Source: Lacisediminihabitans sp040549465
GTDB taxonomy: Bacteria > Actinomycetota > Actinomycetes > Actinomycetales > Microbacteriaceae
DNA: 64,000 bases
Direction: 5' to 3'
Assembly: GCF_040549465.1 (NCBI RefSeq)
Contig: NZ_JBEPTL010000008.1
Coordinates: forward strand, 1-64,000
Below the pieces are notes generated by a model, which did not search any database, was not told the DNA's origin, and saw only the letters and a program-made list of their open reading frames with translations. This document shows, piece by piece, positions 17,148-25,484 of the stretch. Both the position numbers and the translations under genes were made by a program. How positions within the stretch are numbered: position 1 is the stretch's first letter; each line of letters opens with the position of its first letter.

Positions 17148-18062
17148 CTATCGCTCCAAATGTTCAAAGTTGATCGGGCCCCAGCTGTTCATCGTCGCCA
17201 GGTCGGCCTCCCAGGTCTTGGGTCGCTGCGGGAAATCGGAATGCCACGGTCGCGGCTCGAAATAGCCGAGCTCCTCGCTTACGATCGTGTCGAGCTGGGT
17301 GAATAGCTCGATATTGTTGCCGTCAGGGTCACGGTGGTAGGTGAAGATGTTATGGCCTGGCCCGTGACGACCGGGGCCCCACTCCAGTCGAACGTCGCGG
17401 CTCGCCATGTGGTCAAGTAGCAGTTGGAGATGAGTCGAGTCCCGAGTCTCGAACGCGACATGGTGCATTCCGCTGAACTTAGTTGAGGCCATAAAGTTGG
17501 CGGCGTGATGGTCAGAGTTGCACCTCATGAACACGAAAAAGTCGCTCACTGTGTCTGACCACTTGAAACCGAGAAGGTCCTGATAGAAAGCCTGCATAGG
17601 GGCCAGATCCGGAGTGAAAGCAGCGACGTGGCCCAGCTTGGTAGGGGTCAGGGCGTCGAAGGCACTGACCCTACTGCCTGACTGTTCGTCGTATAGATGG
17701 ATGGGTGTGCCCGTCATCGGCTCGAGCACGACGAGGACGTCCGGCGTCGCGGGCCCGATGTCGCTGCGACGTTCGACCGCGTATCCCTTGTCTTTCAAGC
17801 CGTTCTCTGCGCTGTCGAGGTCGCCCTGGATCTGGAAACCGACAAAACTGCGAGCCTTGGCATCGGGTGCTTTCTCGATCACCATCGAATGGTGATCGAA
17901 CGACGTCGTGAGAAAGGCACGCTTACTGTCGCCCTCCACAAGTACGAAATCGAGGGTGTTCGTATAGTGATCCACCATCCGGTCGACATCGGTGGTTTCG
18001 AAGCCGACATATCCGATCTTCGACACCATCGCGGGAGCCTGGTCTGGGGCGGTAGTCATCAC
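17148..18062 (-). CDS. Extradiol ring-cleavage dioxygenase, two-domain VOC type
   Basis: This is a 304-residue type I extradiol dioxygenase with two tandem VOC domains (about 14-125 and 140-255). The Fe(II) ligands in the second domain are H145 (LGHVAAF), H200 or H201 (MHHVAFE) and E252 (NNIELF), the spacing expected for catechol 2,3-dioxygenase/2,3-dihydroxybiphenyl dioxygenase. It cleaves a catechol next to its hydroxyls. It is the first gene of the five-gene operon, 74 bp downstream of operator copy 2, with an AGAGG ribosome site. The particular catechol is unknown. Confidence 0.92.
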   Translation of the reverse strand: MMTTAPDQAPAMVSKIGYVGFETTDVDRMVDHYTNTLDFVLVEGDSKRAFLTTSFDHHSMVIEKAPDAKARSFVGFQIQGDLDSAENGLKDKGYAVERRSDIGPATPDVLVVLEPMTGTPIHLYDEQSGSRVSAFDALTPTKLGHVAAFTPDLAPMQAFYQDLLGFKWSDTVSDFFVFMRCNSDHHAANFMASTKFSGMHHVAFETRDSTHLQLLLDHMASRDVRLEWGPGRHGPGHNIFTYHRDPDGNNIELFTQLDTIVSEELGYFEPRPWHSDFPQRPKTWEADLATMNSWGPINFEHLER

Positions 18063-18135
18063 TGACCTCTTCCTCTTTACTGTGCCTCGTTGCGCGGTGA
18101 CCAGCTCCCCGCGTGTGGGGAGCCGTTCTGCAAAC

Positions 18136-18164
18136 TGTAGACAGAAGATTTCGATCTGTCTACA
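18136..18164. promoter_or_regulatory. Catabolic-regulon operator, copy 2 (divergent dioxygenase / dehydrogenase)
   Basis: Arms TGTAGACAGA and TCTGTCTACA flank a 9-bp spacer, with CAAAC on the left. It lies in the divergent gap between the minus-strand dioxygenase operon and the plus-strand dehydrogenase gene. On the right the arm continues as TACACT, which could be a -10 element for the plus-strand gene; on the minus strand TACAGT could serve the operon. Repressor binding would cover both. Confidence 0.87.
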
Positions 18165-18236
18165 CTAAGTTTGACCGCGCCTTCTAAATCCCCTATCCAC
18201 CCTCGTGCGAGCGGAACGCAGTCAATGGAGAATGCC

Positions 18237-19325
18237 GTGACAATCGACACAGAACGAACCCTGCTTCCGCCCACGATGAGCGCAATCGTCATCCGTGATT
18301 TTGGGGGCCCCGATGTGATGCAGCTTGAGACGGTCGCGTCCCCGGCCGTGTTGCCTGGTGAGGTTGTGGTTCGAGTTGGAGCGGTTGAGGTGTCGCGCAC
18401 GCGCGACGGCGGCACTCGGTCAGGCAAGCACCCGTTTTCACGAGAAGTGACCTTGCCTCATGTTCTCGGTGGAGACTTCGGGGGCGTGATCGTTGCGGTG
18501 GGGGACGGAGTCGCCGGATCTCTCGTCGGCGCACGCGTTGCCGTGATGAACCACCATGTGTGCGGGGTGTGCGCGGCGTGCCGATCGGGTAACGACAACG
18601 AGTGCGCGGAGCTGGAGATGATTGGTATCCATCGCTGGGGCTCATACGCTGAGTACACATCGGTGCACGCTGACCAGGTTCACCGTCTCCCGGCCGGCAT
18701 CGACCTCGCCGAAGCAGCGGCGCTAGCGGCGACCGGCCCGATCGGGCTCACACAATTGCGCACGGCATTGGCCGGCCCCGATTCGGTGATTCTCGTGACC
18801 GGAATGACGGGCGCTCTTGCAAGCGTCGTCGCTTCCCTCGGATCGACACTTGGCGCGACGATGATCGGTCTCAGCCGGCGGGCCTCCAACGCTCCCCGCG
18901 GTGGTCATATTGTGCTGGACTCCGCACGTCCCGATCTTGCCGAAGCGATTCTCACGGCCTCGGGGGGCCGAAAGCCCACCGCCGTCATTGACAACGTATG
19001 CGCTCCTGACGTCTTCGAGAGCTATTTTCCGACGCTCGCCAACGGTGCCCGAATTGTAGTCTCAGGTGCTATTGGCACTCCCGAGATGCCGGTTCTGCCG
19101 GTGCCTGCTCGAACGCTCTACAGCAAGAGCATTGCCCTGATGGGGGTTCGCAGCCATACGGTACCGATTACGGCAGAATTCTGGCAGCTTGTCCTGGACG
19201 GATTCCGGCTACCCGGCTATCTCATCCACGAATATCCACTCGAGCGGGCATCGGCGACGCACCAGGCAATCCTCGAAGGCACGTCCATCGGACACACTAT
19301 TCTGCGCGTATCGCCCGAAATCTGA
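18237..19325 (+). CDS. Medium-chain dehydrogenase/reductase, quinone-oxidoreductase-like
   Basis: This is a 362-residue MDR-superfamily protein. The GTG at 18237 is preferred because GGAGA lies 6 bp upstream; an internal ATG at 18276 also fits family starts. It has the four-cysteine structural zinc lobe (C-x2-C-x2-C-x7-C around CGVCAACRSGNDNEC). The catalytic-zinc GHExxG is replaced by GGDFGG and the early catalytic Cys is absent. It probably acts as an NAD(P)H-dependent, zinc-free reductase of an enone or quinone. It is divergent from the dioxygenase operon and shares operator copy 2. Confidence 0.85.
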   Translation: MTIDTERTLLPPTMSAIVIRDFGGPDVMQLETVASPAVLPGEVVVRVGAVEVSRTRDGGTRSGKHPFSREVTLPHVLGGDFGGVIVAVGDGVAGSLVGARVAVMNHHVCGVCAACRSGNDNECAELEMIGIHRWGSYAEYTSVHADQVHRLPAGIDLAEAAALAATGPIGLTQLRTALAGPDSVILVTGMTGALASVVASLGSTLGATMIGLSRRASNAPRGGHIVLDSARPDLAEAILTASGGRKPTAVIDNVCAPDVFESYFPTLANGARIVVSGAIGTPEMPVLPVPARTLYSKSIALMGVRSHTVPITAEFWQLVLDGFRLPGYLIHEYPLERASATHQAILEGTSIGHTILRVSPEI

Positions 19326-19336
19326 CGCGAATCGTC

Positions 19337-20104
19337 TCACGCCGGCATGCTCTGCTGAGGTGCGAAACGCAGCGCCTCAGCAGTGACTCGTGCCCGCGGC
19401 TGCGCAGCGGCCTCCGCGTACACAATGTCCAGCGCACGCTGCAGGTGATGAAGGAGGGCCGCGATACACGTCGTGGCGTCGCCGGCAAGCGCCGCATTCA
19501 ACATGTTTCGATGCTCCACCTGCGAGATGGTGAGAGCTCTTGTCGCCTCGCTCGCCGGGTCGTTGTAGTCGTGATGAAGGTAGGTGAGGCGATACCGTTC
19601 GCTGTTATCCCAGAGATCCTCGAGGAGTCGCGCCACCCGCGCTCCCCCACCGACGGTCAACCCGAGATGAAACGCCCTGTGCTCGTCGCGGAACCGGTCG
19701 ATATCGAGCACGGCGATCGCTTCGTCCATCGCCGTGACGTGGTTCTCTAGCACCGCTCGTGACGGTGCTGTCAGGTGAGCAATTGTTGATGCGATGGCGA
19801 CTGGCTCGAGCGCGATCCGGATCGCGTAGATTTGGTCGAAGTCATCGAGGTTCAACTCAGAAACGCGCATTCGTCGGTTGAAGTCCCCGACGACGAGATT
19901 CTCGGCTAGAAGACGACGGAGGGCCTCGCGCAACGGTGTACGACTGATGTCGAAACGGGATGCGAGCTGCACCTGCGAGAGGATGGCGCCGGGCGCAAGC
20001 GCGCCGGAAAGGATCTCTGCCCGGAGAGCGCGATAGGCGAACTCGACGCTGTCTTCAAGCCGGTCAGCGGCGGCGGTTTCTGAAGTCGAGCCGGGCAAGC
20101 TCAT
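19337..20104 (-). CDS. GntR-family regulator with FCD domain, probable controller of the island
   Basis: This is a 255-residue FadR-subfamily GntR protein. A winged helix-turn-helix covers about 20-85 (SQVQLASRFDISRTPLREAL) and an all-helical FCD ligand-binding domain about 95-235, with the metal-site pattern D..R..H (FRDEHRAFH) and further His (QVEHRNM). Its ATG overlaps the stop of the FAH-family gene (ATGA), making it the third gene of the operon behind operator copy 3. It is the only GntR gene among the catabolic genes, so it is the best candidate to bind all four operators and repress its own operon until an intermediate accumulates. Confidence 0.9.
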   Translation of the reverse strand: MSLPGSTSETAAADRLEDSVEFAYRALRAEILSGALAPGAILSQVQLASRFDISRTPLREALRRLLAENLVVGDFNRRMRVSELNLDDFDQIYAIRIALEPVAIASTIAHLTAPSRAVLENHVTAMDEAIAVLDIDRFRDEHRAFHLGLTVGGGARVARLLEDLWDNSERYRLTYLHHDYNDPASEATRALTISQVEHRNMLNAALAGDATTCIAALLHHLQRALDIVYAEAAAQPRARVTAEALRFAPQQSMPA

Positions 20105-20976
20105 GCCTTCAGGGTCTGAGTGATCGTGCCCACGCCCTCGATTGTAGTCGTCAGTCGCTGGCCCACCTTCAGGAACTGTGGCGGTTTGTGCCCCATCCCC
20201 ACGCCAGAGGGAGTTCCGGTGAAGATAAGGTCGCCGGGTCGTAGCTCGACGACGGCCGAAAGTCGCGCCACAAGGTCGGGTACGGAGAAGATCAGGTCTC
20301 GGGTGTTTCCGTTCTGCAGGATGCGGGGCTCGCCGCCTTCGGGGTCGACGACCGAACACGTGATATCGAGAGAGTTCAGGTGGCCTGTCGCGCCGATCTC
20401 ATCAGTGGTTACGACGGCGGGTCCGGTGGGCGAATACCCGGCGAACGACTTTCCGAGCGCGAACTGTGCGGCCGGCGCCCCCCAGCTCTGCACTGTCCGG
20501 TCGGAGAGATCTTGTCCGACCGTGAGTCCTGCGACCGCAGACCAGCCGTCGGACTTGGGGATGTTTCGGCCGCCGTTGCCGATGACAACGACAAGTTCGG
20601 CCTCCCAGTCGACGTGGTCGCTGGAGAGCGTCACGGTTGCGTTTGGACCGGTGAGGCTCGACGGGAACTTGGTGAAGACCAACGGGTTCTCGGGAAGAAC
20701 CATGTCTGCCTCTGAGGCGTGGTCGGCATAGTTGAGTCCCACAGCGAAGATCTGCGACGGTCTCGCAACGGGGGCGGCAAGGTCTGACTGGGAGTAGCCC
20801 TCCGCCGCTGGATTGGAGTCGACCTCGATCGGCATCGCCCACGCGATGAAAGCGGACCATGAATCCCAGACCGATTGGGAGTCGGGGCCGAATGCTCCTT
20901 CGCTCGCCACAGCGATATCTAGGGCTTTGGTCGCGCCAAGCAAGACGGCTCGACCGGACAGGTTTGCAATGCGCAA
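20101..20976 (-). CDS. Fumarylacetoacetate hydrolase family protein
   Basis: This is a 291-residue FAH-superfamily protein. The core domain has GLNYADHASEA, PLVFTKFPSSL, the metal-binding DWEAELVVVIG and the C-terminal FTGTPSGVGMG loop. Members hydrolyse or decarboxylate C-C bonds of dicarbonyl ring-cleavage products, or tautomerise and hydrate them, using Mg or Mn. It follows the one-domain dioxygenase gene after 44 bp and overlaps the regulator gene downstream. It probably processes the product of extradiol cleavage. Hydrolase, decarboxylase and hydratase roles cannot be separated from sequence. Confidence 0.9.
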   Translation of the reverse strand: MRIANLSGRAVLLGATKALDIAVASEGAFGPDSQSVWDSWSAFIAWAMPIEVDSNPAAEGYSQSDLAAPVARPSQIFAVGLNYADHASEADMVLPENPLVFTKFPSSLTGPNATVTLSSDHVDWEAELVVVIGNGGRNIPKSDGWSAVAGLTVGQDLSDRTVQSWGAPAAQFALGKSFAGYSPTGPAVVTTDEIGATGHLNSLDITCSVVDPEGGEPRILQNGNTRDLIFSVPDLVARLSAVVELRPGDLIFTGTPSGVGMGHKPPQFLKVGQRLTTTIEGVGTITQTLKA

Positions 20977-21020
20977 GGTGGTGCTCCAGTTTCAGTAAGC
21001 GATAGGCGAGTCCATGCGGA

Positions 21021-21626
21021 TCACCACATTTCGGGCAGGAAAACCTCGGGTTTGACGGCGGGCTCGTACTCCGCGTTGCGGGTGCGCTTGTGAATCTCGG
21101 AGAACCCAAGACCGGCGGTGCGTGCTGCAACGATTTTGTCTGGATCGAAGTACACACCGATCGGATTCGCGCCGAATTCGTCGGAAGCCCACATCCATTC
21201 GCGCCCTGCAGCCCAATCGCCAAAGGCGTCGACTTGGATCTCGACCCCATTTCCTTCTGGATCCTGGTAGTACATCGACATCGTCATGCCATGGTCGAGG
21301 TTCAGGAAGGGCACGATGCCCTCATCCTTAAGACGAAGGTAGTTGTCGAGCCACTGGTCGAAGTTTGCGTATTCAAACGCCGTGTGGTGCAAGCCAGCGG
21401 TATGGCCTTTGTCGCTAGGCGCTTTGAGGCCGGGAAGCGCTAGGAGCGCGATGCGGTGATTGGCTTCATCGTTGGTGAGCCATGCGCCGTTCTCGGAGTA
21501 ATACACCGGCTCGAGCCCAGCGATCTTCTCGTAGAAAGACACCATCTCATCGAGCTTGAGAGTGGCAAAAGTTGTGTGATGGAACTTCGGGCGGACGATG
21601 GGGCGAGGTCGGCGGTCGCTAGCCAT
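21021..21626 (-). CDS. One-domain VOC protein, putative small extradiol dioxygenase
   Basis: This is a 201-residue protein with a strong AAGGAG ribosome site. A single VOC domain carries a possible Fe triad: H16/H17 (KFHHTTF), H80/H81 (LHHTAFE) and E129 (GVEIQVD). The spacing matches half of a two-domain extradiol enzyme, so it may be a one-domain dioxygenase working as an oligomer, or an isomerase of the same fold. It is the first gene of an operon with an FAH hydrolase and the GntR regulator, 49 bp downstream of operator copy 3. It is not a duplicate of the 304-residue enzyme; sequence resemblance is slight. Confidence 0.83.
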   Translation of the reverse strand: MASDRRPRPIVRPKFHHTTFATLKLDEMVSFYEKIAGLEPVYYSENGAWLTNDEANHRIALLALPGLKAPSDKGHTAGLHHTAFEYANFDQWLDNYLRLKDEGIVPFLNLDHGMTMSMYYQDPEGNGVEIQVDAFGDWAAGREWMWASDEFGANPIGVYFDPDKIVAARTAGLGFSEIHKRTRNAEYEPAVKPEVFLPEMW

Positions 21627-21674
21627 GTTGTCTCCTTCGTTGGAGGTAGGTCTGCGTCTTGCGGTCAAATAAAC

Positions 21675-21703
21675 TGTAGACAGATTTTGCAAGTCTGTCT
21701 ACA
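21675..21703. promoter_or_regulatory. Catabolic-regulon operator, copy 3 (divergent VOC-FAH-gntR / oxygenase)
   Basis: Arms TGTAGACAGA and TCTGTCTACA with a 9-bp spacer, preceded by AAAC. It sits in the divergent gap between the regulator's own operon and the flavin-dependent oxygenase gene. As at copy 2, the right arm extends to TACACT, a plausible plus-strand -10 element. This position would give autoregulation of the GntR gene. Confidence 0.87.
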
Positions 21704-21745
21704 CTCGATGGACAGTGCAACATTACACGAAGGAGTGTCACTCAC

Positions 21746-22897
21746 ATGTCCAGAGGAACCCTCAGCGTCCCGAAGGTCGTCACTGATGCACAGGGCCTCT
21801 ATGAGCTGCTCGCGACTCACGGCGACCAGCACGATCGCGAGGGACGGCTGGCTGACCCGGTAGTCGATGCACTTCACGACATCGGTGCATTCGGCGCATT
21901 CGTTCCTCGTGACCTTGGGGGCTCCGAGTTGACGCCACGCGAGGCGATGGATCTCTTCAGTACGCTCGCTTACGCGGATGCTGCCGCCGGCTGGGTATCA
22001 TTTGCGATTGGGTTCGGTACGGGGCTTCCTGGCGCGTTTCTGGATCGCGACACCGCGGACGAGCTCTTCGCGACTCCTCGCCTCGCAGTCGCGGGACAGG
22101 GCACCCGGCCCGGAAAAGCTGCACCCACCAAGGGCGGGTATCTCCTTAGCGGTGCGTGGAGTTTTGCTTCCGGAATCAAGCACTCCACGCATTTGCTCAC
22201 CACAGCGCTGGACACTGAAACAGGCGAGGTCAGGGGCTTCGTCCTCCCAGTCGACCAGGTCACCTTTGACGACAACTGGGACGTGATGGGCCTGAGAGGA
22301 ACCGGGAGTATCGACTACACCCTCAGCGATATCTTCGTCCCTTCTAACTACAGTTTCTCGGTGGCAAGTACGACTCCGATCACCGGCGGTCACCTCTACC
22401 GCATTGGGGTCGGCAACTTCGCGACAATTAACCATGGAGGCTGGGTGCTCGGAGTCGGCCGCCGGTTGCTCGACGAACTAGCGGCGTCGATCCGCGCCAA
22501 GGCGGGCCAGCCCGGATCTCTGGCGTCGAACGACGCCTTCATCGAAGACTTCGGGAACGCCGAGGTCAAACTGCGCGCCGCGAAGGCGTTCCTCTATGAA
22601 TCCTGGGGTGAAATCGAAGAGGTGCTGGAATCCGGAGATCCCATTCCGGTGCGGCTCGAGACCCTCACACGAGCCGCCCTGAACAACGCCACCTGGCGAA
22701 CCCAGGAGATTGCCACCTTCGTGTACGCGTCGAGCGGCACCACCGCACTGCGGCGCGGGACGATCCAGCGGTTCTTCCGAGACACTCACGGCGGAACCCA
22801 GCACATCTCTTCGTCGCGTCTCATTATGCAGTCGGCTGGGCAGGAGCTCGCGGGTCTCGCAGAGGGTAAGCGCTGGGTCCATCACTCGCTCAAGTAG
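21746..22897 (+). CDS. Flavin-dependent monooxygenase, oxygenase component (acyl-CoA dehydrogenase fold)
   Basis: This is a 383-residue protein of the acyl-CoA dehydrogenase superfamily, in the branch of two-component hydroxylases such as HsaA and HpaB-like oxygenases. An N-terminal helical domain (1-115), middle beta domain (AVAGQGTRPGKAAPTKGGY, then SGAWSFASGIKH) and C-terminal four-helix domain are all present. It would use reduced flavin supplied by a separate reductase, here probably the one at 26293-26910 under operator copy 4. It starts 43 bp after operator copy 3 and is followed by an SDR gene. It probably hydroxylates an aromatic ring before cleavage. Confidence 0.88.
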   Translation: MSRGTLSVPKVVTDAQGLYELLATHGDQHDREGRLADPVVDALHDIGAFGAFVPRDLGGSELTPREAMDLFSTLAYADAAAGWVSFAIGFGTGLPGAFLDRDTADELFATPRLAVAGQGTRPGKAAPTKGGYLLSGAWSFASGIKHSTHLLTTALDTETGEVRGFVLPVDQVTFDDNWDVMGLRGTGSIDYTLSDIFVPSNYSFSVASTTPITGGHLYRIGVGNFATINHGGWVLGVGRRLLDELAASIRAKAGQPGSLASNDAFIEDFGNAEVKLRAAKAFLYESWGEIEEVLESGDPIPVRLETLTRAALNNATWRTQEIATFVYASSGTTALRRGTIQRFFRDTHGGTQHISSSRLIMQSAGQELAGLAEGKRWVHHSLK

Positions 22898-22930
22898 GCC
22901 ATCGCACAACCGAGGAACAGGAGTAAAACC

Positions 22931-23689
22931 ATGTCGGGATTTCCCGGAGCGCACGCAGGTCGTGTTGCCCTAGTCACCGGGGCTGCCGCCGGACTCGGGC
23001 GCGCCTACGCGGAGCGTTTAGCTCGCGACGGCGCCCAAGTCGTCGTTGCGGACGTCAGCGATGGTGCGGCCACTGTTGACACAATTACCGCGGCCGGCGG
23101 GCTTGCCGTGTACGCCCCGGGAGACGTGACGTCGGTTGAGTCGATGACCGCGCTTCGCGACTTCACCTACAGTGAGTTTGGACGGTGCGACATTCTCGTC
23201 AACAATGCGGGAGTTCATCCCCATGTCACTTGGGACGAACTCGATTTTGACGAGTGGAGGCGGGTGATGACAATAAACCTCGACAGCATGTTCATCGCAT
23301 CCAAGGCTTTCGCGCCGGGCATGCAATCGAAGGAATTTGGCCGCATCATCAACATTTCATCCACGACGGTGGACCTTGTGCAGCCTGGTTTCGTGCACTA
23401 CATTGCCAGCAAAGCAGGTGTGGTGGGCTTCACCCGGGCTCTCGCCACCGAACTTGGCCCTTACGGGGTGACTGTCAACGCCGTGCTGCCGGGCCTCACC
23501 AAAACAGCCTCAATCGCGGCGCAGTGGGAAGGCACCCCGGTCCTTGATCAGGTGGCGTCGATGCAGGCCATCAAGCGGATCGCGGTACCGTCGGACATTG
23601 AGGGTACGATCTCGTTTCTCGCAACGGACGACGCCGCCTGGATTACGGGCCAGTCGATCGTCGTCGATGGTGGCCAGGTTCGTCACTGA
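22931..23689 (+). CDS. Short-chain dehydrogenase/reductase
   Basis: This is a 252-residue classical SDR with the nucleotide-binding TGAAAGLGRAY motif, NNAGVHP, the catalytic Ser and YIASK tyrosine-lysine pair, and a C-terminal GQSIVVDGGQ. The Asp at the end of beta-2 (VVADVSD) favours NAD(H). An AACAGGAG ribosome site lies upstream and the gap to the oxygenase gene is 33 bp, so both are one transcript. It probably oxidises an alcohol or dihydrodiol intermediate. A hairpin follows the stop codon. Confidence 0.93.
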   Translation: MSGFPGAHAGRVALVTGAAAGLGRAYAERLARDGAQVVVADVSDGAATVDTITAAGGLAVYAPGDVTSVESMTALRDFTYSEFGRCDILVNNAGVHPHVTWDELDFDEWRRVMTINLDSMFIASKAFAPGMQSKEFGRIINISSTTVDLVQPGFVHYIASKAGVVGFTRALATELGPYGVTVNAVLPGLTKTASIAAQWEGTPVLDQVASMQAIKRIAVPSDIEGTISFLATDDAAWITGQSIVVDGGQVRH

Positions 23690-23695
23690 CCTCGT

Positions 23696-23732
23696 GAGGG
23701 GGCCACGCCAATCTGTGCCGCCCCTCTTTCTT
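23696..23732 (+). terminator. Possible terminator after the SDR gene
   Basis: A GAGGGG...CCCCTC stem, with a partly paired GC-rich loop, starts 7 bp after the SDR stop and is followed by TTTCTT. It fits the end of the oxygenase-SDR transcript and faces the convergent hydroxylase operon. The loop is long and the T-run imperfect. The remaining 250 bp to the convergent gene show nothing else. Confidence 0.45.
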
Positions 23733-23981
23733 ACTTCGCTCTCTTGTGATCGATGCGGAGTGCCGGTTCGCGCTCGTGCGACGGGTGCGAACTGCTGGAC
23801 GGGGATTCCAGCAGGTGGGCGCCGCTAAACTTGTCCCCCGCTATCTGGCGTGCACTGGTCAAGACGAAGTCCACGCGAACACCGGGTGTGTCCAGGGCGA
23901 GACCGACAACCTTGTCCCCGATTTTGATTGACTGGAGCTCGCCCGGGCTCGCCCGAGGATGAGACGCTGTGGGGTGCGAGA

Positions 23982-25484
23982 CTAGGCGATAAGCCAGTCG
24001 AGAATAGCTCCCTCCGCCTCGGCGATAGAGGAGGAGGCGTCGGTGCTCACCCAGTGGACATAACCGTCGGGGCGCACAAGTATTGCGCGAACCCCGGAAA
24101 ATTCCGCGCGTGCCCCACTGACGACTCCCGAGGTCACGACGACTGCGTCCGACGCAAGTTCAGAGAACGCTTCGTCCCCGGTCATGTCGAGAAGGAGGAA
24201 GCGTCCGCTTGCGAGCAGTTCGGCAATTCGCACCAGTCCGTCACGCGTCTGCAGGGTCGCTTCGGGTACCGGCCGCCCGAGCAGTGGGTGGTTTCCTGAC
24301 GCCGCGGGGTAAGGGTTGGTCAGTCCATTGAGTTGCAATCCGATGGCTCTGTTGACTTCGGGCAATGGCAGAATCTCACGACTAAACATCCGTTTGAACG
24401 CAATGCCCTCAGAGGAGAAGTCGAACTGCACCGCGCATTGCGCGCGGACGCTTTCCAGAAGATCGACCGCGACGGGCATTCGTTCTGACTGGTAGCTGTC
24501 TAGGATGCGATCGCTTGCGCGCCCCTGAACCACGAGAGCGAGTTTCCATCCGAGGTTGAATGCATCCTGGATGCAGAAGTTCATTCCTACACCCGACGCT
24601 GGGTAGTGGATTCGGGCGCTCTCGCCCACCAGGAACACGCGACCCGAGCGCAGACTATCGGCCAGCCGCATTGCATCGGTGAAACGTGACGCCCACACCA
24701 ATTCGTCGAACTCGATGTCCAACTGAAAGATGTCTTTTAGACATTGTCGAACTTCGGCAGCTGTCACCGGCTCGGACTTGTCGGCGAATCGCCGGTCGGC
24801 GTGTACGAAGTTGAATCGTGTGATCTCGCCACCGTCGCTGAAGGGGAATGAGGCTGCCCAGCCCTTCTCGTTGTCGACCATCGCCCGCCCGTGTTCCCAG
24901 TGCATATTGACCGGAACGTCAGCGATGATTCCAGTGAAGGTGCCATCGTGACCGGGGAAGGGGATCTCCGCGAGTTTGCGGACCGCGCTGCGACCGCCGT
25001 CGGCTCCGACGACATAGTCTGCGGTGTAACTCTCCCGTACCCCGTCGGGCGTTTCCGCATTCACGGTGACTTGGCTCGCATTTTGATCGAGGCCTACCAC
25101 GGTCCGGCCGCGAATGATGCGCGCGCCGAGTCCCTGTGCGCGCTCCATCAGAAGTTCTTCGGTGACGTTTTGTTGAAGTACCAACCGGTACCCGAACGCT
25201 GACCGCAGGTTCGACCAGTGGATCGGCTGTAGGCCCGCCCAGATATGGAACGGAATGAGGGGGTTGTCACGGATCTGGCGAGCACGCGCAATGAATTTTT
25301 GGGCGAGCCCCCGGTAGTCGAGCAGTTCCAATACCCTCGGCAGTACAGTTCCAGCTCGGGATTGCACCCCCTCTTCACGTCGCTCAATGACGAGAACGTC
25401 ACATCCAGCAAGCGCTAGTTCCGTCGCTAACGTCAGACCGGCAGGTCCGGCGCCGACCACGATAACTTGCGCATCCTTACTCAT
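23982..25484 (-). CDS. FAD-dependent aromatic hydroxylase (PheA/TfdB/MhpA type)
   Basis: This is a 500-residue group A flavoprotein monooxygenase. It has the dinucleotide fold GAGPAGLTLA with IERRE, the DG motif (VVGADGGRSAV) and the second FAD contact, here GESARIHYPASGVGMN, where Glu replaces the usual Asp of GD. A C-terminal thioredoxin-like domain completes the phenol-hydroxylase layout. It hydroxylates a phenolic ring with NAD(P)H and oxygen. It is the last gene of a three-gene operon with 4-bp ATGA overlaps, after the flavin reductase and alpha/beta hydrolase genes. The window thus encodes two independent ring-hydroxylating systems. Confidence 0.92.
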   Translation of the reverse strand: MSKDAQVIVVGAGPAGLTLATELALAGCDVLVIERREEGVQSRAGTVLPRVLELLDYRGLAQKFIARARQIRDNPLIPFHIWAGLQPIHWSNLRSAFGYRLVLQQNVTEELLMERAQGLGARIIRGRTVVGLDQNASQVTVNAETPDGVRESYTADYVVGADGGRSAVRKLAEIPFPGHDGTFTGIIADVPVNMHWEHGRAMVDNEKGWAASFPFSDGGEITRFNFVHADRRFADKSEPVTAAEVRQCLKDIFQLDIEFDELVWASRFTDAMRLADSLRSGRVFLVGESARIHYPASGVGMNFCIQDAFNLGWKLALVVQGRASDRILDSYQSERMPVAVDLLESVRAQCAVQFDFSSEGIAFKRMFSREILPLPEVNRAIGLQLNGLTNPYPAASGNHPLLGRPVPEATLQTRDGLVRIAELLASGRFLLLDMTGDEAFSELASDAVVVTSGVVSGARAEFSGVRAILVRPDGYVHWVSTDASSSIAEAEGAILDWLIA

